The notes beneath the pieces are model-generated. The model searched no databases. It saw nothing but the letters and a program-made list of their open reading frames with translations, and was not told the origin of the DNA. Positions 25,931 through 35,748 of a stretch of 64,000 nucleotides of DNA are shown here, piece by piece. How positions within the stretch are numbered: the stretch's first letter is position 1; each line of letters starts with the position of its first letter. The translations under genes were made by a program, and so were the position numbers. The stretch is from Tiliqua scincoides (Eukaryota; Chordata; Lepidosauria; Squamata; Scincidae): positions 104,044,659 to 104,108,658 of the forward strand of contig NC_089822.1 of assembly GCF_035046505.1 (NCBI RefSeq), written 5' to 3'.

Positions 25931-26273
25931 TGGGTAGATTTTGTTTATGAACAGCAATCCTGCCCATAGTCAGGCTGCACCACTAAAGCACATGGCATTC
26001 AAAGAGTCTATACACGTCGAGTCATTAAGCTGGTTGCTTTTAAGGACACACGAAGACTTCTTGAAACAAAATGATCCGTACATAGGCCAAATGCTTTTTC
26101 TTCTTCTCAACCCTTTTCAGGTTTAACAAAGATTGAGGAAGAGTTTTGTGAAGATCAAAAGGTAGCTCATTACTAGATAGCTCAAGATATTAAGCTACTG
26201 CTCAGATTTTTTTGACCAACACAGCTGCTTGCATTTCTAATTGTCACAAGGCAAGCACTGCTTGCACACAACA

Positions 26274-26510
26274 ACAGTATTTATATACCGCTTTTCAACA
26301 AAAAGTTCACAAAGCAGTTTACAGAGAAAATCAAACATCTAATGGCTCCCTGCCCCAAAAGGGCTCACAATCTAAAAAGATGCAACACCAGCAGACAGCC
26401 ACTAGAAAAGACACTGCTGGGGTGAGGTGGGCCAGTTACTCTCCCCCTGCTAAATAAAAGAGGAGCACCCACTTGAAAAAGTGCCTCTTAACCAGTTAGC
26501 AGGGGTTGCA
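26274..26510 (-). mobile_element. SINE/L2 3'-end repeat, second long copy
   Basis: Same blocks as 23582-23855 in the same orientation (tatttatataccgcttttca, ggctcccTgcCccaaaagg-like, gacactgctggggtgagg, aagtgcctcttaaccagtta). In the TENT5C intron. Confidence 0.75.
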
Positions 26511-27239
26511 CACCCTATGTGCAGATCATTGGGAAGCCTTCTTGTGCCCTTAAAAGCAATCAACCTAATGACTTGACAGGTATCTAGACAAGTATACTGC
26601 ACACCTGTATGCAGCACACCTTCCCCACACTAGGTACTCTGCCAAGTGCCCTCTTATACCTCCCTTGAGTGGATCACTTTCATGGCTCAGTCCCTTTAAC
26701 GACCCACAACCGCTTTGCAGTCAAATCCTAAAATGCCTCTTACACCAATTTCCATGGCACTTTGGGGAGCAGCCTTCGTGTCCCATGCAAACTTCTCAGG
26801 AAGGAGAAGAAATCAACCACGGATTTCTCAAGGAGGTGGGGGAGGAGCCTGAATCGGTTTCCCTCTGTAGAGATGCATCAGCAGGGCACTGACCCCTTGA
26901 AGGATAACAGCTGATCCCCATAGGCAGCCAAAATGAAAAGGTCGGGTAGATTCAACACTTAGGGGATGGAAGCTGAGAGAAAACCCACATGTTCCCTCGC
27001 GTTAAGAACTCCCTGCAAGCAGAAAGCTAGTTGGCTCTGGACTTCTACCCTTGCGGTGCTGGCTTTCGGCTTGCGGGGGTTTTTTCTTTACAGCGGGTCC
27101 TCTCTATCGCCTCCGCTTTACCTGGTTTGTACAGCCTCAGCTGTTCCCCCCCCCCCAGAAGACCCCCACCAAAGCGCCCGTGGCTGCCAACGGCGGCAGG
27201 TGAGCGCGTCCACCTCCCCAGCGCTGTTGACACACTCAC

Positions 27240-27297
27240 CGGTGGTGCCTGAGCCTCTTTTGGCGAGAGCCTGTCCCTGCAGGCAGCAGATAGCATT
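27240..27297 (-). other. TENT5C: Candidate TENT5C non-coding exon 1
   Basis: On the - strand, about 30 bp after a TATAAA box, a short GC-rich exon runs to the donor caccg|gtgagtgtg (exon end at 27240). Splicing to 22040 gives an intron of about 5.2 kb. The first exon would contain an ATG at 27296 almost at the presumed cap site, in a different frame from the main CDS. Inferred from promoter architecture, the donor and conservation of gene layout. Confidence 0.55.
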
Positions 27298-27321
27298 CTC
27301 TGCCCGCCCCCCGCGGCTTCG

Positions 27322-27412
27322 TTTATAAGGGGGCGGGCCGCGCCCCCACTCTAAGTAGCCAATCCGGGGGCGGCAGAAAAGATACAGAACGTTCGCTCTG
27401 CCTCGCCATTGG
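27322..27412 (-). promoter_or_regulatory. TENT5C: TENT5C core promoter: TATA, GC boxes and two CCAAT-type boxes
   Basis: Read on the - strand: aaccaatgg (27412-27408), then ccggattggct (inverted CCAAT, 27363-27359), then GC boxes in gggggcgcggcccgcccc (27349-27329), then TATAAA (27327-27322). The block lies in the only clear CpG-rich stretch near TENT5C. Spacing fits a start near 27295. Confidence 0.65.
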
Positions 27413-27596
27413 TTCGCCCGAACTGAAATGACAGAAGGAATGTTAACGCTTCAGAGCGTTCTGTGTAGCGAGCAGAAAGTTTGGAGCGCTGGATGGAACT
27501 GCTTTGCGGAGCAGCTCTCCGGTTACCCCTCCGTTAGCAATAGGCTTCCCGAGCCTCAACCACAGTGTAGTAGCAGGTGCCCCCAGGCCACTCTCT

Positions 27597-27690
27597 GACA
27601 GCCCAATCCTACCCACACTTTCCTGGGAGTAAGCACCATTGACTCTAATGGGACTTACTTCTGAGTAGAAATGCATATGATTGGGCTGTC
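27597..27690. mobile_element. ~90-bp palindromic MITE, well-preserved copy
   Basis: 94 bp with perfect 12-bp terminal inverted repeats (gacagcccaatc / gattgggctgtc), inner arms tttcctgggagtaag and cttacttctgagtag, and centre near attgactctaatg. Lies upstream of the TENT5C promoter. Confidence 0.85.
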
Positions 27691-27710
27691 AATCCCGTTC
27701 CAACGTGCTT

Positions 27711-27800
27711 CAGGCTACAATCCTATACACTTTCCTGGGAGCAAGCCCCACTGAACATAATAGTTCTTACTTTTGAGTAGATCCATTTAGGCTTGGGCTG
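27711..27800. mobile_element. ~90-bp palindromic MITE copy
   Basis: ggctacaatcctatacact, ttcctgggagcaagcccca, ttacttttgagtag and a worn right end ggcttgggctg place it in the family of 27597-27690. Confidence 0.8.
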
Positions 27801-27887
27801 TTAAGTGTCACTTGGGGACAGGTGACCAGATGTCCTCTTTTCTCAGGACATGTCCTCTTTTCAGCCTCCTGCCCTGGAAAAGAACTT

Positions 27888-27981
27888 TAGGGCACAAGCC
27901 TAACCAGGTCTACTCAGGAGTAAGTCCTATTATTTTCAATGGGACTTACTCCCAGGAAAGTTAGGTTAGGATTGCAGCTTT
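27888..27981. mobile_element. ~90-bp palindromic MITE nested in hAT element
   Basis: agggcacaagcctaaccagg, ctactcaggagtaagtccta, gggacttactcccagg and gttaggattgcagc: arms and centre of the family, inserted in the hAT element at 27819. Confidence 0.75.
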
Positions 27982-27982
27982 C

Positions 27983-28160
27983 GGGCCCAATCCTATCCAA
28001 TTTTCCAGTGCCTGTGCAGCCATGCCAATGAGGCATGCGCTGCATCCTGTGGTGGAGAGGCAGTCACAGAGGCCACCTCAAGGTATGGGAACATTTGTTC
28101 CCTTACGTGGGGCCTGCATTGCAGCAGCACCTGTGCTGGAAAATTGGATAGGATTGGGCC
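27983..28160. mobile_element. ~180-bp MITE (gggcccaatcctatcc family), copy 1
   Basis: Ends gggcccaatcctatccaa and ttggataggattgggcc are inverted. The middle carries gcatcctgtggtggagaggc, gaggccacctcaaggtatgg and gggaacatttgttcccttac. Nested in the hAT element. Confidence 0.85.
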
Positions 28161-28266
28161 GTTTATATCCTCCTTTGTCCTGTGAGCGGGCAGCACATAG
28201 CCTTCTTGTACTTAAATTATATGCAATATATGTAATATAGTTTTAAATTTAATAATAAGTAACATA

Positions 28267-28445
28267 GGGCCAAATCCTGTCCAACTTTCCAGCCCTGGTG
28301 TAACCATGCCAATGGAATTTGTGCTGCATCCTGTGGTGGGAGGGTAGTTATGGAAGCCTCCACAAGGTAAGGGAATATTGGTTCCCTCACCTAGGGGCTA
28401 TGTTGTAGCTGCACTGAGGCTAGGAAGTTGGATAGGATTGGGCCC
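28267..28445. mobile_element. ~180-bp MITE, copy 2
   Basis: Same family; ends gggccaaatcctgtccaac and ggataggattgggccc. Flanked by a 3-bp duplication ATA at 28264-28266 and 28446-28448. Nested in the hAT element. Confidence 0.85.
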
Positions 28446-28730
28446 ATAGTGTTTAAATTAACCACATCAAAGCAATATACCTACAAGTGTTTTTAGCTTT
28501 TCTTTGGTCACGTCCTACATTTTTTCTTGGATGTCCTACATTTTGGGGTGCCTTGTCCTCTTTTGCAGTTATGGCATCTGGTCACCCTGCTTGGGAATGA
28601 ATGTCACCTCCCCTCTTGAGTTCACCATTTGCTATGAGTTACTACCATTTGCTATTTACACTTGCGAGCATGAACAGTCAACCTTTAGTCATGTAAACCC
28701 ATGTGTGATTTTAACTTATCAGAGGTCTAA

Positions 28731-28822
28731 GGCTGCAATCCTATACACACTTTCCTGGGAGTAAGCCTCACTGAATACAATGGGAATTACATCTGAGTAG
28801 ACATGCATAGGATTGGGCTGTG
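28731..28822. mobile_element. ~90-bp palindromic MITE copy
   Basis: ggctgcaatcctatacacac, tttcctgggagtaagcc, atctgagtagacatgcatag, gattgggctg. Well-preserved family member. Confidence 0.85.
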
Positions 28823-28860
28823 TGACAGCCCGAACCTCTGTGAGTCTGCTCTGACAAAGG

Positions 28861-29061
28861 ATATGAACCTGAAAGAGCAGGTTTGATTTTGGACTGAGTG
28901 CAAAGAATGTTGGGTTGCAATCTTATACATATACACTGACCCTGGAGTAAATCCGATTGAACTCAGGGGGGAGGGGGCTTACTTCTGAGAAACGATGCAT
29001 AGGCTGGTGCTACTTGCTACCCACAGTGAAGTGAGAATATGAGCAATCTGATTTACAGGAC
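28861..29061. repeat. ~200-bp duplicated unit A (empty site)
   Basis: Runs from atatgaacctgaaagagc to gagcaatctgatttacagga and includes a worn palindromic MITE core. It aligns with 29452-29808 except that the latter carries a 157-bp MITE after the matching ggagtaa. Confidence 0.75.
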
Positions 29062-29451
29062 AACTACTCCTGAGTAAGCATGTACAGGATGGCAGCCTAA
29101 AGTTGCCACTCCAATCATCAGACTCTTGGATCCAAAGTCAAGAAGATATACTGTAATTTGAATACGTCCCGTGACAGGGAGATGCAGTCATTGTGCACTC
29201 AGCACCCCAAAGAATCACACAGCTAGTTCCACTGAGCTTTGCACGTGTGGCTTTTTTGAGCCCTTGACGTCATATGTCAAATGGCTTTTGAAACTGTGGA
29301 GTTTCGAAAGTAGACTCCGGAACTGCCCTAGTGGGTGTGAACAGAAAGTTTCTGTTGTGCTACCGGACTGAATGGTCTTCTGACTTGATCTAACAAAACC
29401 AACTACTGTACACAATACTGTATTTTGGAAGTTCCACCAAAAGTTTGGTTG

Positions 29452-29808
29452 GATCTGAGCCTGAAAGAACAGGGTGATTTTGGACTGAGTGAAAGTAACG
29501 TTGGATTGCAATCTTATATATACACTTAACTTGGAGTAAGGGCCTAATCCTATCCAACTTTCCAACACCGATGCAGCAGCAAAGCAGCCCCAGGTAAGGG
29601 AACAAATGTTCCCATACCTCTGTGAATGCCTCCCCCCCACAGGATGCAGTGAATGCCCCATTGGCATGGCTACACGGGCCCTGGAAAATTGGGTCCTAAA
29701 TCCCACTGAACTCGAAGGGGGGGGGCTTACTTCTGAGTAGAGATGCATAGGCTTGTGCTGCTTGCCACCCACAGTGAAGTGAGAATATGAGCAATCTGTT
29801 TTACAGGA
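29452..29808. repeat. ~200-bp duplicated unit B interrupted by a MITE
   Basis: Runs from atctgagcctgaaagaac to gagcaatctgttttacagga, parallel to unit A at 28861. The MITE at 29540-29696 splits it at ggagTAA|...|TAAatccc. Confidence 0.75.
29540..29696. mobile_element. ~180-bp MITE, copy 3 (157 bp), inside unit B
   Basis: Ends gggcctaatcctatccaac and ggaaaattgggtcc. Flanked by TAA at 29537-29539 and 29697-29699; unit A has a single TAA at the corresponding place. It is shorter than the other copies, chiefly in the middle. Confidence 0.85.
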
Positions 29809-31285
29809 TTGTTCAAGAACAAGCGAGAAAGGGGGACTTTAGGACTGACTGGAAGAAGGTGAGGAGGGGGGAAAACCCTACAAGAATGAGTTTGATGCTT
29901 CACTCCCCATCCCCCATCCCCCACTCATACAACCATATTTGCATGGAAATGTTAAGATGTTCCCAGGAAGAAGGGCAGAGCAAACCTGCAAAGATGTAAA
30001 TAAGTGTTCAGAAATGACTGCGGCAGGAGAACGTGGATGAAACTGAGAAACACCTAGTTTATTTTGAGGGCTTGTAAGCAAACTCAAGAAACCAAACTGT
30101 TGGCTAAAGGAGCAGGTGTTGAATAACATGGGAAGGGAGTTCAGAGAGAAATGAGAAACCAGTCAGTTGCAGGAAGTCTTGCTCTGAGAGGAGAGACCCT
30201 CTCTCTGTTTTGTCACTGGGATTCAGTGAAGATATGTATTCAAGAGTACACTTTGAAAACAGTCACCTTATGCTTTTTTCATGCTTATTTCCATCCTGCC
30301 CAGGAACAGTGGAGATTACGGGTCAAAACTGCAACAGTCAAAGTACTATCTACTGCTCTTAAGTTTAACTGTCCCAACACATGCACTGGGCAGGGGCAGG
30401 TTTAGTTCAATGCTGCATGGACACCCACGCAGCTTCAGCAGTGCCGTAACATTAGGTACTTTCAAACCATTCAAATAACTCACAGATTTACAACTCAAAT
30501 CCAGAGTTCAGAAATGCCATTCTGACTGGTACAGTGTACACCTTCAGATGCTGGTGTGATAAAACTCTTCTGCTGCGGCCCTGCTTCTGTAGAGATCCTC
30601 CACAGAAGCCAGTGCGAGGCTATGCAACATGCCTTAACAGCACGTTTATGGCCAGCACAAGCCCAAAATGGGGTGGAGACATGGGCAGGATGCTTGTGGA
30701 ATGGGGAGGAACCGATGTTCACCATCCCTTCCAGATGACAGACATACTTCAAACACCAGCAGAAAGCTATGCCAGTGTTGGAGCTGGCATAGGAGGCAAA
30801 AAAAGCCCATTAAAAATCGGAAGGGAAAGAAAACCAGAAAATTCCAGCTCCTGCTACTCCCCTCTGCCTTGTCTACTTTCTTATGGCAGAGCTCAGGACA
30901 CAGGCTGTACTCAATAGCCAATCATAGCACCCAACTCCAGTTCTAAAGTCTCTGTCAGTGAGAGCAGGTCCCAGATTACAGGGCATATGGCATGGGTCTG
31001 TATCTCTCTGGCCTCATGTTGTGCACATTTACAGCATGCCATTACCTCTACTCTCATATTCCCAAATACCTCTGTGCCATAGACTGAGATTCCTTTCTTT
31101 CCTTTTGCAACTGCTAACAGCAGTGAGTGTCTGCTCCCTCTTGGTGAATGCTGGGAACTCCAACCATTGCCACTGCTGGCCATCTGGAGCCCTTTTATTA
31201 TTTAGGAGAGCAGAACTGCCAGGTAGGCAAAACAGTCCTTTCTCACAGTGTCGCAAAACAGCCCCCCTCATTGGGGAGGGAAAGG
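29809..31285. other. Intergenic, unassigned
   Basis: No coding exon, RNA gene or preserved repeat recognised. Several overlapping open frames on both strands between 30534 and 31310 have no recognisable domain and look incidental. Confidence 0.5.
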
Positions 31286-31291
31286 TACTAC

Positions 31292-31970
31292 TCAGAAGCT
31301 GACAGAACATACCAAGATCCAGGTCTACAGAGCTTGCGTCCTGAGTACACTTCTGTACTGCAGCGAGTCATGGACTCTTCGCTCACAACAGGAGAGGAAA
31401 CTGAACACTTTCCACATGCGCTGCCTCCAACGCATTCTCGGCATCACCTGGCAGGACAAAGTTCCAAACAACACAGTCCTGGAACGTGCTGGAATCCCTA
31501 GCATGTATGCACTGCTGAAACAGAGACGCCTGCGTTGGCTCGGTCATGTCGTGAGAATAGATGATGGCCGGATCCCAAACGATCTCCTCTTCGGAGAACT
31601 CGGGCAAGGAAAGTGCCCTACAGGTAGACCACAGCTGCGATACAAGGACATCTGCAAGAGGGATCTGAAGGCCTTAGGAGTGGACCTCAACAAGTGGGAA
31701 ACCCTGGCCTCTGAGCGTCCCGCTTGGAGGCAGGCTGTGCAGCATGGCCTTTCCCAGTTTGAAGAGACACTTGCCCAACAGTCTGAGGCAAAGAGGCAAA
31801 GAAGGAAGGCCCATAGCCAGAGAGACAGACCAGGGACAGACTGCACTTGCTCCCAGTGTGGAAGGGATTGTCACTCCTGAACTGGCCTTTTCAGCCACAC
31901 TAGACGCTGTTCCAGAACCACCATTCAGAGCGCAATACCATAGTCTTTCGAGACTGAAGGTTGCCAACAT
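31292..31970 (+). mobile_element. RTE-clade LINE, 3' end fragment
   Basis: Nearly the same sequence as 36968-37645. Codes for the region after the reverse transcriptase: KIQVYRACVLSTLLYCSESW, RRLRWLGHVVRIDDGRIPND, TGRPQLRYKDICKRDLKALG, then a Cys-rich end CTCSQCGRDCHS where a stop replaces the Arg codon of the 37-kb copy. The non-coding 3' end ctttcgagactgaaggttgc is present but no poly(A) follows. Strongly 5'-truncated. Confidence 0.9.
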
Positions 31971-32924
31971 GTACCATGCTCTCACTCCCTAACATGTGCA
32001 CCCAGGTAACACCACGGGTCCCTCACAAACACCAAGTATGCAATCCAATCAAAAGACCATGTGCGGCTAATTATATCTTGCTCTCCTCTCTGTGTTTCTC
32101 TTTGCAGCTGTCCAACAGGGGAAGAGGACACCGGCCACAAGAACAGGCCACTGACCACATGCCTAGTCATGCAGACTGCATGGGAAGTCCACAGCATGTC
32201 TGGCAGTGGTGACCAATGTGATCCCAGCTGTTCCTCCATAGGGTTGCTAGCTTACTTGTTCCAGACATGCCCTTGTTGCTATGCAAACTCAGTGACAGAC
32301 AGTGAACTAACTGGTGCAGCCCAACAATGCTGACACCTGCAACTTTGCTTTCTGTTGGACACATTGGAGAGAGAGGACAGCATTGCTGAGAGGAGATGGT
32401 TGGCAATCTCACTTGGGTGTTTCCCTTTCAGATGCTGCTCTACCTCTGATACCACTCAATAAACACTTTGACTTGACTTGCGCTTACTGGTACAATAAAC
32501 ATGCTTACTGGTCAGTGTAAGTTCCAGACCGAATGCCGATTTCTCTTATATGCACGCCATGGTGTTTCTGACCAGTCATGCAAAAGGTGAGTGTGATCTT
32601 GATATAGCAAGCCTCATAGCAGGGTTTAATCATGCCATCTGGCTTTCTGTGCCATGGGATACCAGCAGCCTGATTTGTCTGTGTGCTTTGGGGGTTTCCC
32701 ATGTGGCTTATCCCAGTCCCTCCCCAGGCAAAAAAAAAATCCCTTTCAGCTGGTGAACTCCCCCAAGGGACTCAAACCTTTGCTCTGGGAAGGCTCATGT
32801 ATTTATTTTGCAAGCCTGCCTGCCCCAGGTAAAACTATAAATATAATGAGAGAAAAACAACACCAAGAGGAACAATGTTACTTATCTCTAGAAAGGATTC
32901 TGAAATCAAGCCATGGAGAAGTGC

Positions 32925-33066
32925 AGTACTTGGGCACATTGGTGTGCCATGACTGGTCTGCAGGTGTGTCACAAAAGTTATTTTGGGGAGGGTGTCATAT
33001 ATTAGTAGAGCCATTGGGGGAAGTGGGCCCCCTACTAGCAGTATGGTGTGCTTTCTCAATTTGCAT
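32925..33066. mobile_element. hAT-like MITE fragment (gcacaccatg family)
   Basis: acattggtgtgccatgactg, ggtctgcaggtgtgtcac, attagtagagccattggggg and cagtatggtgtgctttctca match 39640-39780 in the same orientation. The outer ends are lost. Confidence 0.6.
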
Positions 33067-33399
33067 TGCTAGGTAAGGGAGCAGAGGTTGACTAGTCTAA
33101 AGCCAAGTCTCCAACTTGAGGTTTATGCAAGCCTAAGCCCATAGTCGTCCACAGGAAGGAGCACTTGAAGGATGTTGTATATGGAGACAATCAGGTACTT
33201 TGCCATTGGACTGATTTCCAGATGGAAAAGCATTGGTGGGGTGATGTTGATCCCCGAAGTGACGCACAGGAATGGGGTGAACTACATTTTCTTTCCAGCA
33301 CTGAGGCAATCCACTTCACATTCTTCTCCCATTTCCCTTAAAAACCACAACCTCCTCCAGTGGAGTTTTGAGCCTCAGTGGTTGTTAAGTAGCACTTAA

Positions 33400-34437
33400 G
33401 AACATAAGAACAGCCCCACTGGATCAGGCCATAGGCCCATCTAGTCCAGTTTTCTGTATCTCACAGCGGCCCACCAAATGCCCCAGGGAGCACACCAGAT
33501 AACAAGAGACCTCATCCTGGTGCCCTCCCCTGCATCTGGCATTCTGACTTAACCCATTTCTAAAATCAGGAGGTTGCGCATACACATCATGGCTTGTACC
33601 CCATAATGGATTTTTCCTCCAGAAACTTGTCCAATCCCCTTTTAAAGGCGTCAAGGCCAGGCGCCATCACCACATCCTGTGGCAAGGAGTTCCACAGACC
33701 AAACACACGCTGAGTAAAGAAATATTTTCTTTTGTCTGTCCTAACCCGCCCAACACTCAATTTTAGTGGATGTCCCCTGGTTCTGGTATTATGTGAGAGT
33801 GTAAAGAGCATCTCCCTATCCACTCTGTCCATTCCCTGCATAATTTTGTATGTCTCAATCATGTCCCCCCTCAAGCGTCTCTTTTCTAGGCTGAAGAGGC
33901 CCAAATGCCGTAGCCTTTCCTCATAAGGAAGGTGCCCCAGCCCTGTAATCATCTTAGTCGCTCTCTTTTGCACCTTTTCCATTTCCACTATGTCTTTTTT
34001 GAGATGTGGCGACCAGAACTGGACACAATACTCCAGGTGTGGCCTTACCATCGATTTGTACAACGGCATTATAATACTAGCCGTTTTGTTCTCAATACCC
34101 TTCCTAATGATCCCAAGCATAGAATTGGCCTTCTTCACTGCCGCCGCACATTGGGTCGACACTTTCATCGACCTGTCCACCACCACCCCAAGATCTCTCT
34201 CCTGATCTGTCACAGACAACTCAGAACCCATCAGCCTATATCTAAAGTTTTGATTTTTTGCCCCAATGTGCATGACTTTACACTTACTGACATTGAAGCG
34301 GATCTGCCATTTTGCTGCCCATTCTGCCAGTCTGGAGAGATCCTTCTGGAGCTCCTCACAATCACTTCTGGTCTTTACCACTCGGAAAAGTTTGGTGTCG
34401 TCTGCAAACTTAGCCACTTCACTGCTCAACCCTTCAC
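33400..34437 (-). mobile_element. CR1 LINE, 3' part with reverse transcriptase C-terminus
   Basis: About 1.04 kb. A 280-residue open frame on the - strand (34429-33587) begins at the catalytic motif KFADDTKLF and continues with LGVVVDRSMKVS, NSMLGIIRKGIENKT, YKSMVRPHLEYCVQFWSPHL, KVQKRATKMITGL and FGLWNSLPQDVV, ending MGYKP. This is the CR1-family C-terminus. The 3' UTR runs to a terminal ttcttatgttcttaag-like octamer repeat at 33400. The copy is 5'-truncated but its frame is still open, so it is a fairly young insertion. Confidence 0.93.
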
Positions 34438-34570
34438 TTTAAAATGCAGAGGTGGAAGTTATTAGGCCCCTCTCCAAACCTGATCAATTTCTGTCAGTGG
34501 ATGCTTTGGATGTCCAGTCAAAAGTTTCCCATCCAATATTACTCAAGGTGTATTTGCTTATAATATCCGC

Positions 34571-34814
34571 TCAGGGCCAGCTCATCCATAAGGTCAACTG
34601 AAGTAGTTGCTTCAGGCAACTGATGGAGGGGTGCCCCTCTCTGTCTGCCTACTTGCTTCCACTGCTTTCTCCTTCCATTGCCTGGATTGGAAGAGAGGCC
34701 AAAAAGGGAGAGGAAATGTGGAGGGGAGGACGAGCTAGAACACTAGAGAGATGGAGGAGAAGAGGCTGGCTCATCCGGTAAGGGTGCCTCAAGTGAAGAG
34801 GCCTTGGGTCAGCC
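34571..34814. mobile_element. hAT-like repeat (cagggccgg family)
   Basis: ctcagggccagctcatcc, gttgcttcaggcaactgatg, gattggaagagaggcc and gaagaggccttgggtcag match 63584-63871. Its right end is disturbed by the MITE inserted at 34818. Confidence 0.55.
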
Positions 34815-34817
34815 TTA

Positions 34818-34998
34818 GGGCCCAATCCTATCCAACTTTCCAGTGCTGGTGCAGCTGTGCCAATGGGGCATGCACTGCATCCTGTGGTGGGGAGGCAGTC
34901 ACAGAGGCTTCCTTAAGGTATATGGGAACATTTGTTGCCTTACCTTGGGGCTGCATTGCGGTTGCACCAGGGCTGGAAAGTTGGATAGGATTGGGCCC
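34818..34998. mobile_element. ~180-bp MITE, copy 4
   Basis: Ends gggcccaatcctatccaac and gttggataggattgggccc form a near-perfect 19-bp inverted repeat. Flanked by TTA at 34815-34817 and 34999-35001. Confidence 0.9.
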
Positions 34999-35235
34999 TT
35001 ATACTCCCTCCTATCTATATCCCCATCTGATCCCAATTCAATGCCCAATTACATGCAGAAGTTCTGTACACCATTGTCTTGCATGCAAGTGTGTTGCACT
35101 TTTAACCAATTTCTGCCCAGGCCAGAGGTGTACACATTGTATTCCTGTTGCATATATGCAACATTGGCAGAAATGGTTTAAACATTTCAATACTTAGATT
35201 TTTTTTTTTCACTTTCCACAAGAAAACCTGATGAA

Positions 35236-35330
35236 TGTGCAAGCCTATGCATGCCTACTCAGAAGGAAGACCCGTTGAGTTCAATGACCCTTCTTCCCAG
35301 CAGGCAAGCATGTATAGAATTGTAACTGTA
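35236..35330. mobile_element. ~90-bp palindromic MITE, worn copy
   Basis: gtgcaagcctatgcatgcct, actcagaaggaagacccgtt, gagttcaatgacccttcttc and gcatgtatagaattgtaact follow the family order with many substitutions. Confidence 0.65.
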
Positions 35331-35337
35331 GAGGAGA

Positions 35338-35520
35338 GATTTCCAACCTTGGTCATCTCCTGCCATACTGGCAAGGTGCTAAAATTGTCAAGGCGCATCA
35401 TCGGTTTTGGACAATTGACAAGGCACACCATGTTGTTGTTGGGGGGCTCATATTCCCCCAATGGCCCTACTAATAAATGACCTTCCCCCAGACTCCTGCA
35501 GCACACCTGCAGACCACATC
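35338..35520. mobile_element. hAT-like MITE (gcacaccatg family)
   Basis: gatttccaaccttggtcat, ggcaaggtgctaaaattgtc, ttgacaaggcacaccatg, ccctactaataaatgacc and actcctgcagcacacctg. Parallel to 48-222 and inverse to 39625-39860. Confidence 0.65.
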
Positions 35521-35726
35521 CTGGTTTTGGAAGTTGACTACCTCAGAACGCTAAGTGCAAAGGAGGGCACCAGGATGCAGGTCTCTTGTAGTCTTGTGTG
35601 CCCCCTGAGGCATCTGGTGGGCCACTGTGAGATGGATTAGGTGGACTAGATGGACTAGGTGGAGATAGACTGTAGCTGGACTAGGTGGCCGCTGGACCTG
35701 ATCCAGGCTGTTCTTATGTTCATTCA
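35508..35726 (+). mobile_element. CR1 LINE 3' end fragment
   Basis: Forward copy: gagggcaccaggatgcagg, tctggtgggccactgtgag, a locally duplicated ggactagatgg block, gacctgatccaggctg and ttcttatgttcattc. It ends just before the RTE insertion site. Confidence 0.8.
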
Positions 35727-35748
35727 TGGCACATCAATGCGCCACGGT

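Larger units (their letters stand above)
27819..28589. mobile_element. hAT-type element hosting three nested MITEs
   Basis: Left end caggtgaccagatgtcctct and right end gcatctggtcaccctg are inverted repeats. Flanks cttgggga (27811-27818) and cttgggaa (28590-28597) are a 7/8 target duplication. Inside lie a palindromic ~90-bp MITE (27888-27981) and two ~180-bp MITEs (27983-28160, 28267-28445). Without them the host is about 320 bp. The nesting makes it older than the three insertions. Confidence 0.8.

Noticed and set aside
30534-31310. Cluster of overlapping open frames on both strands
   Set aside because: Frames overlap on both strands with no recognisable protein similarity; consistent with chance in GC-moderate sequence.
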